Of a stretch of 64,000 nt of DNA, positions 8,488 through 17,256 are shown in pieces; the first letter of the stretch is position 1, and the number at the start of each line of letters is the position of its first letter. The translations under genes were made by a program, and so were the position numbers. The notes beneath the pieces were generated by a model. The model did not search any database and was not told the DNA's origin. It saw nothing but the letters and a program-made list of their open reading frames with translations. Source of the DNA: SZUA-444 sp965226565 (GTDB taxonomy: Bacteria > Bacillota > Clostridia > Oscillospirales > Ruminococcaceae); assembly GCA_965226565.1 (NCBI GenBank), contig CBDDDI010000006.1, positions 124,001-188,000 of the forward strand. Direction: 5' to 3'.

Positions 8488-10737
8488 TTAGCTTCTTACT
8501 TTTTTATTATATTCAATTTTTATTGCACTTAAGAAGCCTAATTGTAAAATCACTAGTAACCAAACATTTGATGTATCTTGTGTTTTTGGGTTGTCTGATT
8601 TAGCTATTGGTTCTATTTCTACTACAGCGTAAGTTGAGAACTTGTCTGTTTTAAAAGTAATAGTGTCAGGATTTTTATCTAAGTCTTTTAGTAGAGTTGC
8701 TTTGCCATCATGAACTCTTATAATAGCAAATTCTTTATTTTTACCTTTTATAGCTTCCGGAACGTCAACATTAATTTCAACTTCAAATGGCAAATCAGTT
8801 AATTTAGTTGTTTTTGTTCCAACTATTTTTTCAAAATCAATGTCTAAAACAGATCCAATAACAACTTTTTTATCTAAAGTTTTAATGAAATTGTCTATTA
8901 TTTTCTTATCTGTTTTATCTATGTTTTCTTTTTTAATTTCATCAATTTTGATTTCCAAATCTAAATCTTTTCCACTTGTTAACTCTTCTATAGTAAATAT
9001 TGTGTTAGACTCTTCTCCAGGTATTATAGGTTTAAATATTGTTGTGTCATCAGATTTAGTTGTATCTTTGTCATCAGTAGAAGTATCATCGCCAGTAGAA
9101 CTATCATCACCAGCAGAAGTATCATCACCAGCAGAAGTATCATCACCAGTAGAAGTATCGTCACCAGTAGAACTATCATCAGGTTTAGTTGTGTCTTTTT
9201 TAACTGAGACTTTACAAGAATCAGGAATTTTACCATTAAACAAAGCTATTTTTGAAGAATCACTTACATAGATATTTTTTAAAGATTTACAATTTTCAAA
9301 TGTAAGTTCACCAATAGATTCAAGTTTAGTTAAATTACTTAGATTAACAGTTGTTAAATTAGTACAGTTAGCAAATGTCATACTATTGATAATTTTAAGA
9401 TTAGTTGAATTACCTAAATTAACAGTTTCTAAATTATTGCAGTTACCAAATCCCATACTGCTAATAGTTTTAAGATTAGTTGCGCCACTAAAGTCAACAT
9501 TTGTTAAATTGTTACAGTGTGCAAATGCTGTAAAATCAATAGTTTGAAGAGAAGTAGCACCATTGAAATTAATAGTTTCTAGATTTTTACATGAACTAAA
9601 TGCTGCTTCATTAATAGATTTAAGAGAAGTTGCATTGCTAAAATCAATATTAGTTAAATTTGTACAAGAAATGAATGACATAAATCCAATAATTTCAACG
9701 GTATTTGGAATAGAATAGTTAGAATTTGTATTACCTACTGGATAAGCAATTAAAGTTTTTTTATCTTTGCTAAATAATACTCCATCTTCAGATATGTATT
9801 TAGTATTATCTTCATCAGCAGTTAATGATATTAAGTTTTTACATAATGAAAAAACTGGACCATTGATATTTACCATATTATTTACATTGATATTTGTTAT
9901 ATTATCGCAACCATCAAAAGCCCAACTATTAATTGATTCAATTGTATTTGGGATAGTATAATTGGTATCAGCTATAGCTTCAGGATAATAAACTAAAGTT
10001 TTCTTGTCTTTGCTATATAGTATTCCGTCTTCTGATGTAAAATTAGTGTTGTCGTTATTAGTGGTTATTGATGTTAATTTTTCACAACCATTAAATGCGA
10101 AATCTTGAATATTTTCAACTGTATTCGGAATATTATAGCTTGTTTCATTTTTACCTGATGGATAAATTATTAAAGTTTTTTTGTTTTTACTATATAGTAT
10201 TCCGTTTTCTGATATAAAATTAGGATGGTCTGCATTAATAACAAATGAAGTTAGTTTCTTACAATTATTAAATGATTTGCTATTAATATTTTTAAGATTA
10301 TTACTACCGCTTAGATCAACGGTTGTTAAATTATCACAATTTTCAAATGCATTATTATTAATAAGAGAAAGAGAAGATGCATTACTAAAATCAATAGTTG
10401 TAAGATTATCACAATTATAAAATGCTTTAAATGCTATTTGTTTAAGAGAAGAAGCACCGTCAAAATCAACTGTAGTTAAATTTTCACAATCACTGAATTT
10501 ATATTCACTGATTGTTTCAACATCATTAGCTACAAAAAGATGTGTTAAAGTATTTTTAGCAACTTCTTCATCATTTGTTTTAGCTCCTGTTGAATCTGCT
10601 TTATAAACCGTACCGTCTGCTTGTAATATTCCATAGACTTCAGTTTTTGCATTGACAATGTTAGTATTAATTGTTGTTATAAGCATTAAACTTGCTGCAC
10701 AAGTTAAGCTTATGATCTTTGATAGAATTTTTTTCAT
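8488..10737 (-). CDS. BspA-type leucine-rich-repeat cell-wall protein
   Basis: Secreted surface protein of 749 residues. The signal peptide (about 1-30, cut after VNA) is followed by many LRR_5/BspA repeats (pattern F..C.nLttvdfsga..L..I) to about residue 510. A short-period Asp/Ser/Thr/Gly linker (GDDTSTGDDTS...) comes next, then a beta-rich domain. The C-terminus carries NPKTQD, a hydrophobic stretch (VWLLVILQLGFLSAI) and basic residues, which reads as a variant sortase sorting signal. The start has AGGAGG 8 bases upstream. BspA-like repeats commonly bind host or extracellular proteins; the ligand is unknown. ORFs on the opposite strand are shadows of the repeats. Confidence 0.88.
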   Translation of the reverse strand: MKKILSKIISLTCAASLMLITTINTNIVNAKTEVYGILQADGTVYKADSTGAKTNDEEVAKNTLTHLFVANDVETISEYKFSDCENLTTVDFDGASSLKQIAFKAFYNCDNLTTIDFSNASSLSLINNNAFENCDNLTTVDLSGSNNLKNINSKSFNNCKKLTSFVINADHPNFISENGILYSKNKKTLIIYPSGKNETSYNIPNTVENIQDFAFNGCEKLTSITTNNDNTNFTSEDGILYSKDKKTLVYYPEAIADTNYTIPNTIESINSWAFDGCDNITNINVNNMVNINGPVFSLCKNLISLTADEDNTKYISEDGVLFSKDKKTLIAYPVGNTNSNYSIPNTVEIIGFMSFISCTNLTNIDFSNATSLKSINEAAFSSCKNLETINFNGATSLQTIDFTAFAHCNNLTNVDFSGATNLKTISSMGFGNCNNLETVNLGNSTNLKIINSMTFANCTNLTTVNLSNLTKLESIGELTFENCKSLKNIYVSDSSKIALFNGKIPDSCKVSVKKDTTKPDDSSTGDDTSTGDDTSAGDDTSAGDDSSTGDDTSTDDKDTTKSDDTTIFKPIIPGEESNTIFTIEELTSGKDLDLEIKIDEIKKENIDKTDKKIIDNFIKTLDKKVVIGSVLDIDFEKIVGTKTTKLTDLPFEVEINVDVPEAIKGKNKEFAIIRVHDGKATLLKDLDKNPDTITFKTDKFSTYAVVEIEPIAKSDNPKTQDTSNVWLLVILQLGFLSAIKIEYNKKVRS

Positions 10738-10772
10738 TAAATTTTCCTCCTAATTTATAAATATTTTATTGT

Positions 10773-10801
10773 ATTTTATCATATTTTGCATTTATATTCA
10801 A
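10773..10801 (-). promoter_or_regulatory. Promoter of the LRR protein gene
   Basis: On the minus strand: TTGAAT (10801-10796), 17 bases, TAAAAT (10778-10773), about 36 bases before the ATG. The remainder of the gap to 11172 is AT-rich and shows nothing else supportable. Confidence 0.5.
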
Positions 10802-11172
10802 TACATTTTGGTAATTTTATATTATTATATATTTTTTTGTAATAAAAAAGTATATATTTGTTTATTTTTAAGTAAAATATATAAAAGTTATATAACAGGA
10901 TTTTATGTGAAATAATTTTATAAATATATAGATTAATTTATATATTTTTTATTATGAGTTGTATTATAATTATAAACATAAGTGTGCTTGAAATTTTTAA
11001 AAAATATATAATTAATAAGTTGTTGCAAATAATAAGTTTATTAAATATATATTAGATAAATAAAGTAGGAACTTTAAGCGAACTATACAGATATAATAAA
11101 AATTATTATATAGTTACTATTAAAAGCTAATTAAATATGATATACTATATTAAAAAAGCAAGAGGTTTTAAA

Positions 11173-12330
11173 ATGCAAAATAAAGAATTACAATGTAGTA
11201 TATATAAAAAATGTAATGGATGTCAGATGAGAAATCTTTTATATAAAGAACAGATAAAGCATAAGCAAAAAATGTTGAATGAGAAGTTGTCACGTTTTGC
11301 AAAAGTTGATGAATTGATTTCTATGGATAATTCTAATAATTATAGAAATAAAGTGCAGATGGCATTTAAAAAAGTATCAGCTAAAAAGATATATTCAGGA
11401 ATTTATCAAAGCAAGACTAATACGATTACTCCTGTGAAAGAATGTTTGCTTGATGATAAAAGAGCAGATGAAATTATTAAAACTATAACAAAACTTATAA
11501 TTAGTTTTAAGCTTCAGCCATATGATTATATAAAACAAAAAGGTTTTTTAAGACATGTTCTTGTTAGGACAGGTTTTAAATCATCTGAAATAATGGTAGT
11601 TCTTGTTACTACATCACCTATATTTGCTGTTAAAAATAAGTTTGTGAATGCACTTCTTGAAAGGCATCCTGAAATCACAACAATAGTAGTGAGTGTAAAT
11701 GATTTTTCAAATAAACTTTCTATAGGAAATAAGCAAGAGGTGCTTTATGGAAAAGGATATATAACAGATACTTTGTGTGATCTTAAATTTCAAATTTCTC
11801 CAAAATCATTTTATCAAATTAATCCTGTTATGACGGAAAAAATGTATAATAAAGCTATTGAGTTTGCTGAAATAAAAAAAGGTGATAAAGTTCTTGATGC
11901 ATATTGTGGAATAGGTACAATTTCTCTTGTTGCAGCAAAAACAGGTGCAGATGTTGTTGGTGTAGAATTAAATAAAGATGCATATAAAGATGCAATAATA
12001 AATGCAAATCTTAATAAAATTAAAAATGCTTATTTTTATAATGAAGATGCGACTGAATTTATAAAAAAGCTTGCTATGGATAAAGAAGAGATAGATGTTG
12101 TAATACTTGATCCACCAAGAGCTGGAAGTACTAGGTCTTTTATAAATTCTGTTAGTGAACTTTCGCCAGAAAAGGTTGTTTATGTGTCTTGTAATCCTGT
12201 GACCTTAAAACGTGATCTTGATTATTTTAAATATAAAGGTTTTAAAATTATGAAAATTCAACCTTTTGATATGTTTCCTCATACTCATCATGTAGAAACT
12301 GTAGTATTGATGTCAAGGGTGGATAAATAG
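11173..12330 (+). CDS. rlmD: 23S rRNA uridine-C5 methyltransferase (RlmD/TrmA family)
   Basis: SAM-dependent enzyme that methylates C5 of a uridine in rRNA (or tRNA). The N-terminus has the 4Fe-4S pattern C-x6-C-x2-C (CSIYKKCNGCQM), with a fourth Cys in VKECLLDD. Family marks include SFYQINPVMTEKMYN, the SAM motif VLDAYCGIGTISL, DPPRAGS and the catalytic Cys in VVYVSCNPVTLKRDL. I chose ATG 11173 because AGAGGT lies 6-7 bases before it; the upstream in-frame ATG at 11137 lacks an RBS. Length 385 is slightly short because no TRAM domain is present. The exact uridine (1939 or 747 type) is not decidable here. Confidence 0.88.
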   Translation: MQNKELQCSIYKKCNGCQMRNLLYKEQIKHKQKMLNEKLSRFAKVDELISMDNSNNYRNKVQMAFKKVSAKKIYSGIYQSKTNTITPVKECLLDDKRADEIIKTITKLIISFKLQPYDYIKQKGFLRHVLVRTGFKSSEIMVVLVTTSPIFAVKNKFVNALLERHPEITTIVVSVNDFSNKLSIGNKQEVLYGKGYITDTLCDLKFQISPKSFYQINPVMTEKMYNKAIEFAEIKKGDKVLDAYCGIGTISLVAAKTGADVVGVELNKDAYKDAIINANLNKIKNAYFYNEDATEFIKKLAMDKEEIDVVILDPPRAGSTRSFINSVSELSPEKVVYVSCNPVTLKRDLDYFKYKGFKIMKIQPFDMFPHTHHVETVVLMSRVDK

Positions 12331-12981
12331 ATGATTAATATTATTAAAGTAAAGGACATTTTAAATAGTTATCCAGAAGAAATTGAAGGGACAAATGAAT
12401 GGTATTGTTTTATAGAAGGAGCAGTTGAAACATGCGATTTATATGAAGCAGAGGCAATATTTAATAAGTTTGGATGTTTTAAAGGGATTATTCATCATTT
12501 AATTCATTATCCAGATGCTAAAATTCATTCACCTTTTCAAATTCAAGAGAATGTATATGTTGGAAAACCAATATGGAATAATGGAGTTTTTAATTTTTTG
12601 GTTGTTAATTTTCAAGAAAAGTTAATTAGAATTACAAAATACATTCCAGAAAAGAAAGAAATAGAAATAATTACTGAATTGTCTTTATTAGAAGTTAAAG
12701 ATTGCTATAATTTAATGCTTGAGGTAATGCCACTTACTCTTGGAAGAAGCGGAAATGATGGTTACTATGAAATTATTTGGCCAGAAAAAAAGAAGATTGC
12801 AATTGGAAAAACAGAAACAGTATTATTTCGTGATGAGGACAAATTATATTTATCAGGATGGTATGAGGATCCAGAATATCATGAAAACGTAATAGTGAGA
12901 GATATTAAAACAGGAAAAATAATAGAAAAAAGTGAAGGATATTTACTTAAATTACCTAATAATGTGTATTGGAAAATCTAA
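12331..12981 (+). CDS. Unknown 216-residue cytoplasmic protein
   Basis: Starts on the base after the stop of the methyltransferase gene, so it is probably translated by coupling. Soluble, mixed acidic, with no signal peptide and no known motif. The second half looks beta-rich (ETVLFRDEDKLYLSGWYEDPE). Function not recognised. Confidence 0.65.
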   Translation: MINIIKVKDILNSYPEEIEGTNEWYCFIEGAVETCDLYEAEAIFNKFGCFKGIIHHLIHYPDAKIHSPFQIQENVYVGKPIWNNGVFNFLVVNFQEKLIRITKYIPEKKEIEIITELSLLEVKDCYNLMLEVMPLTLGRSGNDGYYEIIWPEKKKIAIGKTETVLFRDEDKLYLSGWYEDPEYHENVIVRDIKTGKIIEKSEGYLLKLPNNVYWKI

Positions 12982-13011
12982 ATATGAATATGTATTTTAA
13001 AAATTAAATAA

Positions 13012-13043
13012 TTCTAATAGTTTTGTTATTAGAAAGGCTTTTT
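13012..13043 (+). terminator. Probable terminator after the methyltransferase operon
   Basis: TTCTAATA/TATTAGAA stem with a 7-base loop, followed by AGGCTTTTTATT. AT-only stem, so moderate strength. Confidence 0.5.
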
Positions 13044-13071
13044 ATTAAATAAATTTTGAAAGGATTTATAT

Positions 13072-14010
13072 ATGAATCTTCTACATTTAAAATATGCTGT
13101 TGAAGTTGAAAAAACAAGATCAATTACTAAAGCTGCAAAAAATCTTTATATGGGACAACCTAATTTAAGCCGTGCAATAAAAGATCTTGAAGAAACATTA
13201 GGTATTGCTATTTTTAATAGAACTTCAAAAGGTATTATACCATCAGAACAAGGCGAAGAGTTTTTAGTGTATGCAAAGAGTATTCTTCAACAAATTGACG
13301 AAATTGAATCTCTTTATAATACTTCTCATAATGAAAAACAGGAGTTTAGTATTTCAATTCCAAGAGCAAGTTATATAAGCTATGCTTTTTCAAAAATGGT
13401 TTCATCTCTTTATTTAACAAAAGGAATTGCATTTAAATTTAATGAAACTAATAATATGCAAGCAATAAATAATATTTTTCAAAACAATTATAATCTTGGA
13501 ATTATAAGATATCAGGAAGATAACGAACAGTATTTTCAAAATCTTATTAAAAAGAAAAATTTAAAAAGCAAGGTTCTTTGGGAATTTGAATTTCTTTTGC
13601 TTATGTCTTCTGAGCATCCTTTGGCAACAAAAAGTAATATTACTTTTAAAGATGTAAGTAATTATATTGAAATTACTCATTGTGATAATAATATTCCGTT
13701 ATTGCCATTATCAGATGTAACAAATTTAGATTTGCCTGAGCTTTGTGAAAAAAGAATATATGTATTTGAAAGAGGAAGTCAATTTGATTTATTGTGTGAT
13801 GTTCCAACAACATATATGTGGGTATCACCTATACCTCCAGAGATTATTAGAAGGTATTCATTAGTTCAACGTAAATGTAAAGATTCTAAGCAGATTTATA
13901 AAGATGTTTTAGTATGGCGAAAGAATTATCATTTTAGTGAGACTGATGAAAATTTCTTGAAAGAATTAGAAAATTCAAAAAATAATATACTAAATAAAAA
14001 TATAATTTAA
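13072..14010 (+). CDS. LysR-family transcriptional regulator
   Basis: DNA-binding regulator, 312 residues. The N-terminal winged HTH is clear (LLHLKYAVEVEKTRSITKAA...MGQPNLSRAIKDLEETLG, residues 2-45), followed by an effector-binding domain. It lies upstream of the hydrogenase cluster in the same direction but is separated from it by a strong terminator, so it may or may not control it. Inducer unknown. Confidence 0.85.
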   Translation: MNLLHLKYAVEVEKTRSITKAAKNLYMGQPNLSRAIKDLEETLGIAIFNRTSKGIIPSEQGEEFLVYAKSILQQIDEIESLYNTSHNEKQEFSISIPRASYISYAFSKMVSSLYLTKGIAFKFNETNNMQAINNIFQNNYNLGIIRYQEDNEQYFQNLIKKKNLKSKVLWEFEFLLLMSSEHPLATKSNITFKDVSNYIEITHCDNNIPLLPLSDVTNLDLPELCEKRIYVFERGSQFDLLCDVPTTYMWVSPIPPEIIRRYSLVQRKCKDSKQIYKDVLVWRKNYHFSETDENFLKELENSKNNILNKNII

Positions 14011-14046
14011 GCATATCAATTATGGCATATTGATATGCTTTTTTTA
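14010..14046 (+). terminator. Terminator of the LysR gene
   Basis: AGCATATCAAT-TATGGCAT-ATTGATATGCT, an 11-bp perfect stem followed by seven Ts. Confidence 0.85.
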
Positions 14047-14069
14047 TATTTAATTTTTTTGTTTAATGG

Positions 14070-14085
14070 TGTTAAAATTTTAACA
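14070..14085. promoter_or_regulatory. Rex-type operator before the hydrogenase operon
   Basis: TGTTAAAATTTTAACA is a perfect 16-base palindrome fitting the known Rex consensus TTGTTAANNNNTTAACAA. It lies about 45 bases before the first start codon and just upstream of a TATAAT at 14110-14115, a position where the NADH/NAD+ sensor Rex would block transcription. No rex gene is in the window. Confidence 0.7.
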
Positions 14086-14130
14086 AGATATATAGTAATG
14101 TATATTTAATATAATAAGAGGTGAAATTTA

Positions 14131-14373
14131 ATGAAAATTCAAATTTGCATTGGAAGTTCATGTCATTTAAAAGGTTCAAGACAAATAGTAAGCCAGTTTC
14201 AGACACTTATTTCGCAATATAATTTAGATGATAAAATTGATTTAAGTGGAACTTTTTGTATGGGAAATTGCACAAAAGGTGTATGTGTTTGTGTTGACGG
14301 AAAAGAATTTTCATTAACTCCGGAAATAACTGAAGATTTTTTTAAAAAAGAAATTATAAGTAAACTTAAATAA
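14131..14373 (+). CDS. Thioredoxin-like [2Fe-2S] protein
   Basis: 80-residue electron carrier of the thioredoxin-like 2Fe-2S family (related to NuoE/HydC C-terminal domains). The four ligand cysteines are in CIGSSC and CMGNC (C-x4-C ... C-x3-C). It is the first gene of the hydrogenase operon and probably passes electrons to or from the hydrogenases downstream. ATG is preceded by AGAGGTG. Confidence 0.8.
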   Translation: MKIQICIGSSCHLKGSRQIVSQFQTLISQYNLDDKIDLSGTFCMGNCTKGVCVCVDGKEFSLTPEITEDFFKKEIISKLK

Positions 14374-14400
14374 AAGTTAATTAAATAATAGGTGAAACTA

Positions 14401-16083
14401 ATGTTAGATATATTAAATTTTAAAAAATCAAATTGTAAAAATTGTTATAAATGTATACGAACTTGTCCTGTGAAATCAATTCGGTTTTCAGGTAACCAAG
14501 CGTATATTGTTAGTGATGAATGCATTTTATGTGGTCAATGTTTTGTTGTCTGTCCTCAAAATGCTAAAGAGATAGTTGACAGCACTGAGCGGGTTTTAAA
14601 TCTTATTAATTCTGGTGAAAAGGTTATTGCAAGTATAGCTCCATCATTTGTTGCCAATTATTATGGTGTTACTATTTCTTCAATGAAAAAAGCTTTGAAA
14701 AAACTTGGCTTTTTTGATGTTCAAGAAACAGCAATTGGTGCAAGCATTGTTAAAGATCAATATGAAAAAATGATTAGCATTAAAAAGCAAAATATAATAA
14801 TTTCTTCTGCTTGTCCTTCTGTAAATTTGCTTATTCAAAAGCATTATCCATCAGCACTTAAATATCTTGCTGATGTTGTTACACCAATGCAGGCACATAG
14901 TTTGAATATAAAAAAGCAAAATCCAGATGTTAAAACAGTTTTTATTGGTCCATGTATAGCTAAAAAAGATGAGGCTGAAAGATATGAAGGTATTGTTGAT
15001 GCTGTTTTGACTTTTGATGAGTTAACTAATTTGCTTAAAAAACAAGAAATAGATTTTGAAGAAATACCTGATGAAAACGAAAGTGTTAAAGCGAGATTAT
15101 TTCCTATAGCTGGTGGAATTTTAAAGACAATGTCTTGTGATGATGAAAATTACAGTTATATTAGTGTTGATGGTATTGAAAATTGTAAAAATGCTATTGA
15201 GGATATAATTAATGGTCAACTTTCAAATTGTTTTATTGAAATGTCAGCTTGTGTTGGAAGCTGTATTGGTGGTCCTGTTATGGAGAAAAATCATCATTTG
15301 TTGATAAGAGATTATCAATGTGTTGAACAATATGCTAAAAATAATGATTTTAAAATTTCTGAGTGTATGTTATCGGATGATGAATTGAAACTTAATCATG
15401 CTTATTTAGGTGTTAAAAAGATTATGCCAAGTAATTTGCAAATTGAAGAAACTTTAAAACAAATGGGAAAAGTTGTGCCTGAAGATGAACTTAACTGTGG
15501 AAGTTGTGGTTATAACACTTGTCGTGAAAAAGCTATTGCAGTTTTTCAAGGTAAAGCTGATTTAACAATGTGTCTTCCTTTTTTAAAAGAAAAAGCGGAA
15601 TCATTTTCAAGTAATGTTTTTAATAATTCTCCTAATGGAATTATTGTTTTGAATGAAAATCTTGAAGTTCAACAGATAAATACTTCAGCTCAGAAAATTA
15701 TGAATGTTTCAAATGCTTCTGATGTTTTAGGTGATCAGGTGATTAGGATTTTAAGTCCAACTGATTTTATTAATGTTCTTCAAACTGGTGTTAGTATAAG
15801 AAATAAGAAAATTTATCTTGCTGAATATAATAAATATGTTGAAGAGACAATTATATATGATAAAAGTTATCATATATTAATGTGCATAATGCGTGATGTG
15901 ACAGAAGAAGAAACAGATAAAAGAAATAAAGAAGTTATAACACAGCAAACAATTGAAGTTGCTGATAAAGTGGTTGAAAAACAAATGCGAGTTGCTCAGG
16001 AAATAGCTTCGTTATTAGGAGAGACAGTTTCAGAAACAAATATTGCATTATTAAAATTAAAGGAGTCGCTTAATAATGAATAA
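14401..16083 (+). CDS. Sensory-type [FeFe] hydrogenase with PAS domain (HydS-like, group C)
   Basis: Putative H2/redox-sensing hydrogenase, about 560 residues. Order: two 4Fe-4S motifs (CKNCYKCIRTCP and CILCGQCFVVCP), H-cluster domain, a further 4Fe-4S motif (LNCGSCGYNTC), then a PAS domain (NSPNGIIVLNENLEVQQIN). H-cluster loops: L1 SACPSVN, L2 GPCIAKKDE, L3 SACVGSCIGG. The four cluster ligands are kept, but the proton-relay Cys of catalytic enzymes (first C of TSCCP) is Ala. That fits a sensor rather than a fast catalyst. I prefer ATG 14401, because AGGTGA overlaps the upstream GTG (14392). The next gene, a phosphatase, overlaps it by 8 bases. Confidence 0.82.
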   Translation: MLDILNFKKSNCKNCYKCIRTCPVKSIRFSGNQAYIVSDECILCGQCFVVCPQNAKEIVDSTERVLNLINSGEKVIASIAPSFVANYYGVTISSMKKALKKLGFFDVQETAIGASIVKDQYEKMISIKKQNIIISSACPSVNLLIQKHYPSALKYLADVVTPMQAHSLNIKKQNPDVKTVFIGPCIAKKDEAERYEGIVDAVLTFDELTNLLKKQEIDFEEIPDENESVKARLFPIAGGILKTMSCDDENYSYISVDGIENCKNAIEDIINGQLSNCFIEMSACVGSCIGGPVMEKNHHLLIRDYQCVEQYAKNNDFKISECMLSDDELKLNHAYLGVKKIMPSNLQIEETLKQMGKVVPEDELNCGSCGYNTCREKAIAVFQGKADLTMCLPFLKEKAESFSSNVFNNSPNGIIVLNENLEVQQINTSAQKIMNVSNASDVLGDQVIRILSPTDFINVLQTGVSIRNKKIYLAEYNKYVEETIIYDKSYHILMCIMRDVTEEETDKRNKEVITQQTIEVADKVVEKQMRVAQEIASLLGETVSETNIALLKLKESLNNE

Positions 16084-17248
16084 TCTTTGCACTGATATTG
16101 GTTATAGAAGTTTGAATAAATTTGGTGAGCAATTGTGTGGAGATCATATTGATGTGGTTAATCCTGATGAGAAATCTACAGTTATAGTTCTTGCAGATGG
16201 TTTAGGAAGTGGAGTTAAAGCAAGTATTCTTTCAACACTGACTTCGAAAATAATATCAACAATGATGGCTAATTCAATGAGTATTGAAGAATGTGTATCA
16301 ACTATTATAGCAACTTTGCCTGTATGTTCTGTTAGAGGAGTTGCTTATTCAACTTTTACAATAATACATATTATTGATAATGAATATGCTGATATAATTC
16401 AGTATGATAATCCTCATGTAATACTTCTTCGTGATGGAAATAATTTTGAGCTTAATAATACTGTTATGAATATTAAAGGCAAGTTAATTTATCATTCTAA
16501 AGTTTTGTTACAAGAGAATGATGTTTTTATTGCAATGAGTGATGGTGCTATTCATGCAGGAACTGGACGAACACTTAATTTTGGATGGCAACGTGAAGAT
16601 ATTATATCTTTTATTGAGCCATTGTATGATGTTGGTTTTACTGCAAAAACTCTTACAACAATTTTGTTGGATGAATGTAATAAGCTTTATGATCAAAAAC
16701 CTCAAGATGATACAACCGTATGTACTATAAAAATAAGAAAACGTGAACCAATGAATTTAATAATTGGTCCACCAACAAATAGAAGTGATTGTTCAAGAAT
16801 GATGTCTCTTTTCTTTTCAAAAGAAGGAAAGCATATTGTTTGTGGTGGTACAACATCTACTATTGCTGCTGATTTTTTGAAAAAACCTTTAATTCCTCAG
16901 CTTGAATATTTCGATGATGACACTCCTCCAACAGCAATAATTGAAGGTGTTGATTTAGTTACTGAAGGTGTAATAACAATAAGTAAGGTTTTAACTTATG
17001 CTACTGATTATATAGATGAGAATGAATCTTACAAACAATGGATATATAAAAAAGATGGAGCTTCTAAAATAGCGAGACTTTTGTTTGAAGAGGCAACTGA
17101 TATAAATTTTTTTGTTGGAACAGCGATAAATCCAGCACACCAAAATCCAAATTTACCAATAAATTTTAATATTAAAATGAGATTAATTGATGAGCTTTCT
17201 GAATGTCTTAAAAAGATGGGCAAAAGAATAAAAGTTAGTTATTTTTAA
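16076..17248 (+). CDS. SpoIIE/PP2C-type serine phosphatase
   Basis: Protein phosphatase of 390 residues. The core has VIVLADGLGSGVKA and, near residue 155, VFIAMSDGAIHAG, both metal-binding Asp motifs of the SpoIIE/PP2C fold, then DDTTVCTIKI. The C-terminal third is a separate uncharacterised domain (LIIGPPTNRSDCSRM...). It overlaps the hydrogenase-PAS gene by 8 bases, implying translational coupling. A likely role is output of the hydrogenase sensor by dephosphorylating a partner; that is inference from gene order. Confidence 0.78.
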   Translation: MNNLCTDIGYRSLNKFGEQLCGDHIDVVNPDEKSTVIVLADGLGSGVKASILSTLTSKIISTMMANSMSIEECVSTIIATLPVCSVRGVAYSTFTIIHIIDNEYADIIQYDNPHVILLRDGNNFELNNTVMNIKGKLIYHSKVLLQENDVFIAMSDGAIHAGTGRTLNFGWQREDIISFIEPLYDVGFTAKTLTTILLDECNKLYDQKPQDDTTVCTIKIRKREPMNLIIGPPTNRSDCSRMMSLFFSKEGKHIVCGGTTSTIAADFLKKPLIPQLEYFDDDTPPTAIIEGVDLVTEGVITISKVLTYATDYIDENESYKQWIYKKDGASKIARLLFEEATDINFFVGTAINPAHQNPNLPINFNIKMRLIDELSECLKKMGKRIKVSYF

Positions 17249-17256
17249 AGGAGAAT

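Noticed and set aside
8840..9271. 143-residue + strand ORF with PVEVSSPAEVSS repeats
   Set aside because: Antisense shadow of the Asp/Ser/Thr repeat linker of the LRR protein.
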